Below, one piece after another: positions 63,701 to 64,000 of a stretch of DNA of 64,000 nucleotides; the stretch's first letter is position 1, and the number at the start of each line of letters is the position of its first letter. Location: NCBI GenBank assembly GCA_910585895.1, contig CAJUHY010000001.1, positions 92,520 to 156,519 of the forward strand, in the 5' to 3' direction. Origin of the DNA: an uncultured Lachnospiraceae bacterium. GTDB taxonomy: Bacteria > Bacillota > Clostridia > Lachnospirales > Lachnospiraceae. The notes beneath the pieces were generated by a model. The model saw only the letters and a list, made by a program, of their open reading frames with translations, did not search any database and was not told where the DNA came from. A program made the translations under genes and the position numbers.

Positions 63701-63922
63701 TTAAGTGTGAAAACTGGTAAGAACATCCAGCTTCGTGTGAAAATTACAGGAAAGAAGATGAACAAAACCGGGAAAAAGGTGCGTTATGTATCCTCGAATC
63801 CCTCTGTTGCTAAGGCATCAAACAAAGGAGTTATTACCGGCAAAAAACACGGCAGCTGTACAATATACTGCATTGCTCAAAACGGTCTGTATAAAAAAGT
63901 TATAGTAAAAGTAGTAAAATAA
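60749..63922 (+). CDS. Secreted M26-like zinc metalloprotease with FnIII- and Big_2-like C-terminus
   Basis: 1057 aa. Signal peptide 1-28 (TTMLFTMMTLLFIPAITVSA). The catalytic part shows ERGFATYAHELTHILVPDVM with zinc ligands His436 and His440, Glu437, and Glu460 in DGMMAEVYTRG: the HExxH...E layout and surrounding text resemble the C-terminal domain of the streptococcal ZmpB/IgA1-protease (M26) family. Residues about 785-870 are a Pro/Asp/Asn/Gln repeat linker (PDTPENPDTPVQPNTP type, then two EQPGQPDKPGDN units). A fibronectin-III-like domain (about 885-965) and a Big_2 domain (about 970-1057) end the protein. No LPXTG or transmembrane anchor is seen, so it is released or held by non-covalent wall binding. 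It may act on host or microbial surface proteins. Confidence 0.85.
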   Translation: MKKIKTATTMLFTMMTLLFIPAITVSAASLGETVSQNTVKDLQAIDYGNNETIGSLLAPSRYSSSDKLNKKTEIAKREGKSPADITDEQAIRELNQDNLKVVSFEESFAEVQAEIGDVIQRVVDSTSGAENKGAAFYTNKILQNKEQLLLGLTYLQRLYDFNMGEHNLKDALLYESKPFLYGKVEDVLDWLIYIGNSGGDTLKISNNAKVFGLNKIFWPVTFTETLDDFLEEHRQKWIPDTSMNEWFLQECSAYIVENSSSWNSNDSGLYRRLYDEATFRAHILPLLTVSEDSVYMIANSATITYGIVDCYIDRNLKETDPARYGELRKEFQQQLAQAAKQQTAFIDFWYRIAKPEKKCLLSSNRIVLDSLRIDPDTTVQWSDKFGKNASLGVREFFTPLNLYGNYMFADGVAEGNGIRYYVSKALTERGFATYAHELTHILVPDVMLNGHGSRDGMMAEVYTRGMFEPYELNDPPAFNLNLIYDRQADSDRYHNALPERFQDETDLQNYMSGILDVIYTLDYAEADVLFSKSAEEKMKWFHKLEQTEDPDERFNQGEEGSIHNLDSVRKLTLDEAKNLNTIDDLIQNNIIASRSEIDGTITTGTMARNGYYVVPLFSANYAAVQNNYGVSGDLTIRRQAFELLAEYGYYDGMVPYISNQYKESAKSDQTVLSDQYILNKIFGNAYETMADFKKAMFQRRIEKINELKPITIMWKNQSVSIKNYEELNLLMKEAIESDLINVNALPNGSNNIRAHATEVEHLKQEIFKAYLIQTEDFSKSIYGTEPENPDPPNQPDTPEQPDTPENPDTPVQPNTPENPDENEQPGQPDKPGDNEQPGQPDKPGDNDTQKPGGNDNQQSDSNNTQKPDTGTSTQDTTPTQLLCKVSAAKTSQTIRWTSVESADGYEIYGAKSNGKYKLLRTVRKTSMKWTHKKLKKGTQYKYYVKAFKIIDGKQVSLAKSLSVYSITKGGKYSNPSKIKVTKTRLSVKTGKNIQLRVKITGKKMNKTGKKVRYVSSNPSVAKASNKGVITGKKHGSCTIYCIAQNGLYKKVIVKVVK

Positions 63923-64000
63923 AATAGAAAAATGACCACACTTGAAACGGCAGTGTAAATAAGTTTGTGTTTTTGGAAATAAATGGCTCCTTTTTGGTAA

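Noticed and set aside
1..64000. CRISPR arrays, tRNA or rRNA genes, full insertion sequences, integrase or prophage genes
   Set aside because: No regularly spaced repeats, cloverleaf tRNA sequences, rRNA segments, transposases or integrases were recognised.

Overview
The window reads as a chromosome segment of a gut-type anaerobic Firmicute, most likely a Lachnospiraceae/Clostridia member. The signs are strong AAGGAGG-type ribosome binding sites, sigma-A promoters with 16-18 bp spacers, rubrerythrin, SpoIIE/STAS/RsbW-type regulators, an Mbeg1-like (DUF2974) lipase, a trigger-factor-like FKBP lipoprotein, a GH42 beta-galactosidase, a CotH/Ig secreted protein and an M26-like protease. Genus assignment is inference; there is no rRNA or tRNA gene to anchor it.

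Layout. 1-4.1 kb: sbcC (runs off the left edge), sbcD, a patatin-like phospholipase and a DinJ/YafQ toxin-antitoxin pair. 4.1-19.6 kb: mostly minus-strand housekeeping and surface genes (1493-aa CotH protein, an unknown 924-aa zinc-ribbon protein, GH42, FKBP lipoprotein, rubrerythrin, Mbeg1-like hydrolase, RNase H) with two plus-strand genes (a small unknown and a phosphoglycolate-phosphatase-like HAD).

19.7-39.4 kb is the most unusual block, all on the minus strand. In transcription order it holds a LytTR response regulator, an AgrC-like GHKL sensor kinase, a 2988-aa NRPS (A-PCP-C-A-PCP-C-A-PCP-reductase), a MATE transporter fused to an RsbW-like ATPase domain, a VOC protein, a STAS anti-anti-sigma protein, a second MATE-ATPase fusion, a GH3-family acyl-adenylate enzyme, a membrane SpoIIE/PP2C phosphatase and a stand-alone RsbW-like kinase. 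A complete set of partner-switching parts is thus embedded in a peptide-aldehyde-type biosynthetic operon. Next to it, at 41.2-44.4 kb, a split set (condensation-like protein, acyl carrier protein, acyl-AMP ligase) looks like a second small carrier-protein pathway. Between the two, at 40272-40400, lies an intergenic segment that folds into a closing stem with three hairpins and looks like an undescribed structured RNA or mobile structured element.

45-57 kb: alpha/beta hydrolase, orphan ABC ATPase, CysK, YaaA, a VOC protein, a Sau3AI-like GATC restriction enzyme with its cytosine methyltransferase, a Bce-like two-component/ABC module and a small alarmone synthetase. 57.6-60.6 kb is a decaying zone: an unknown TTG-start gene, a C-terminal remnant of acetolactate synthase, a frameshifted TetR, an Spx/ArsC-like protein and a frameshifted XRE regulator. 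60.7-63.9 kb: a secreted M26-like metalloprotease behind a consensus promoter overlapped by a 12-bp inverted repeat.

Dispersed palindromes recur between genes: three related elements with a GATTAAATC-type core (8651, 14976, 56688), a perfect 28-bp inverted repeat (9172-9283) and a 21-bp one (56749-56805).
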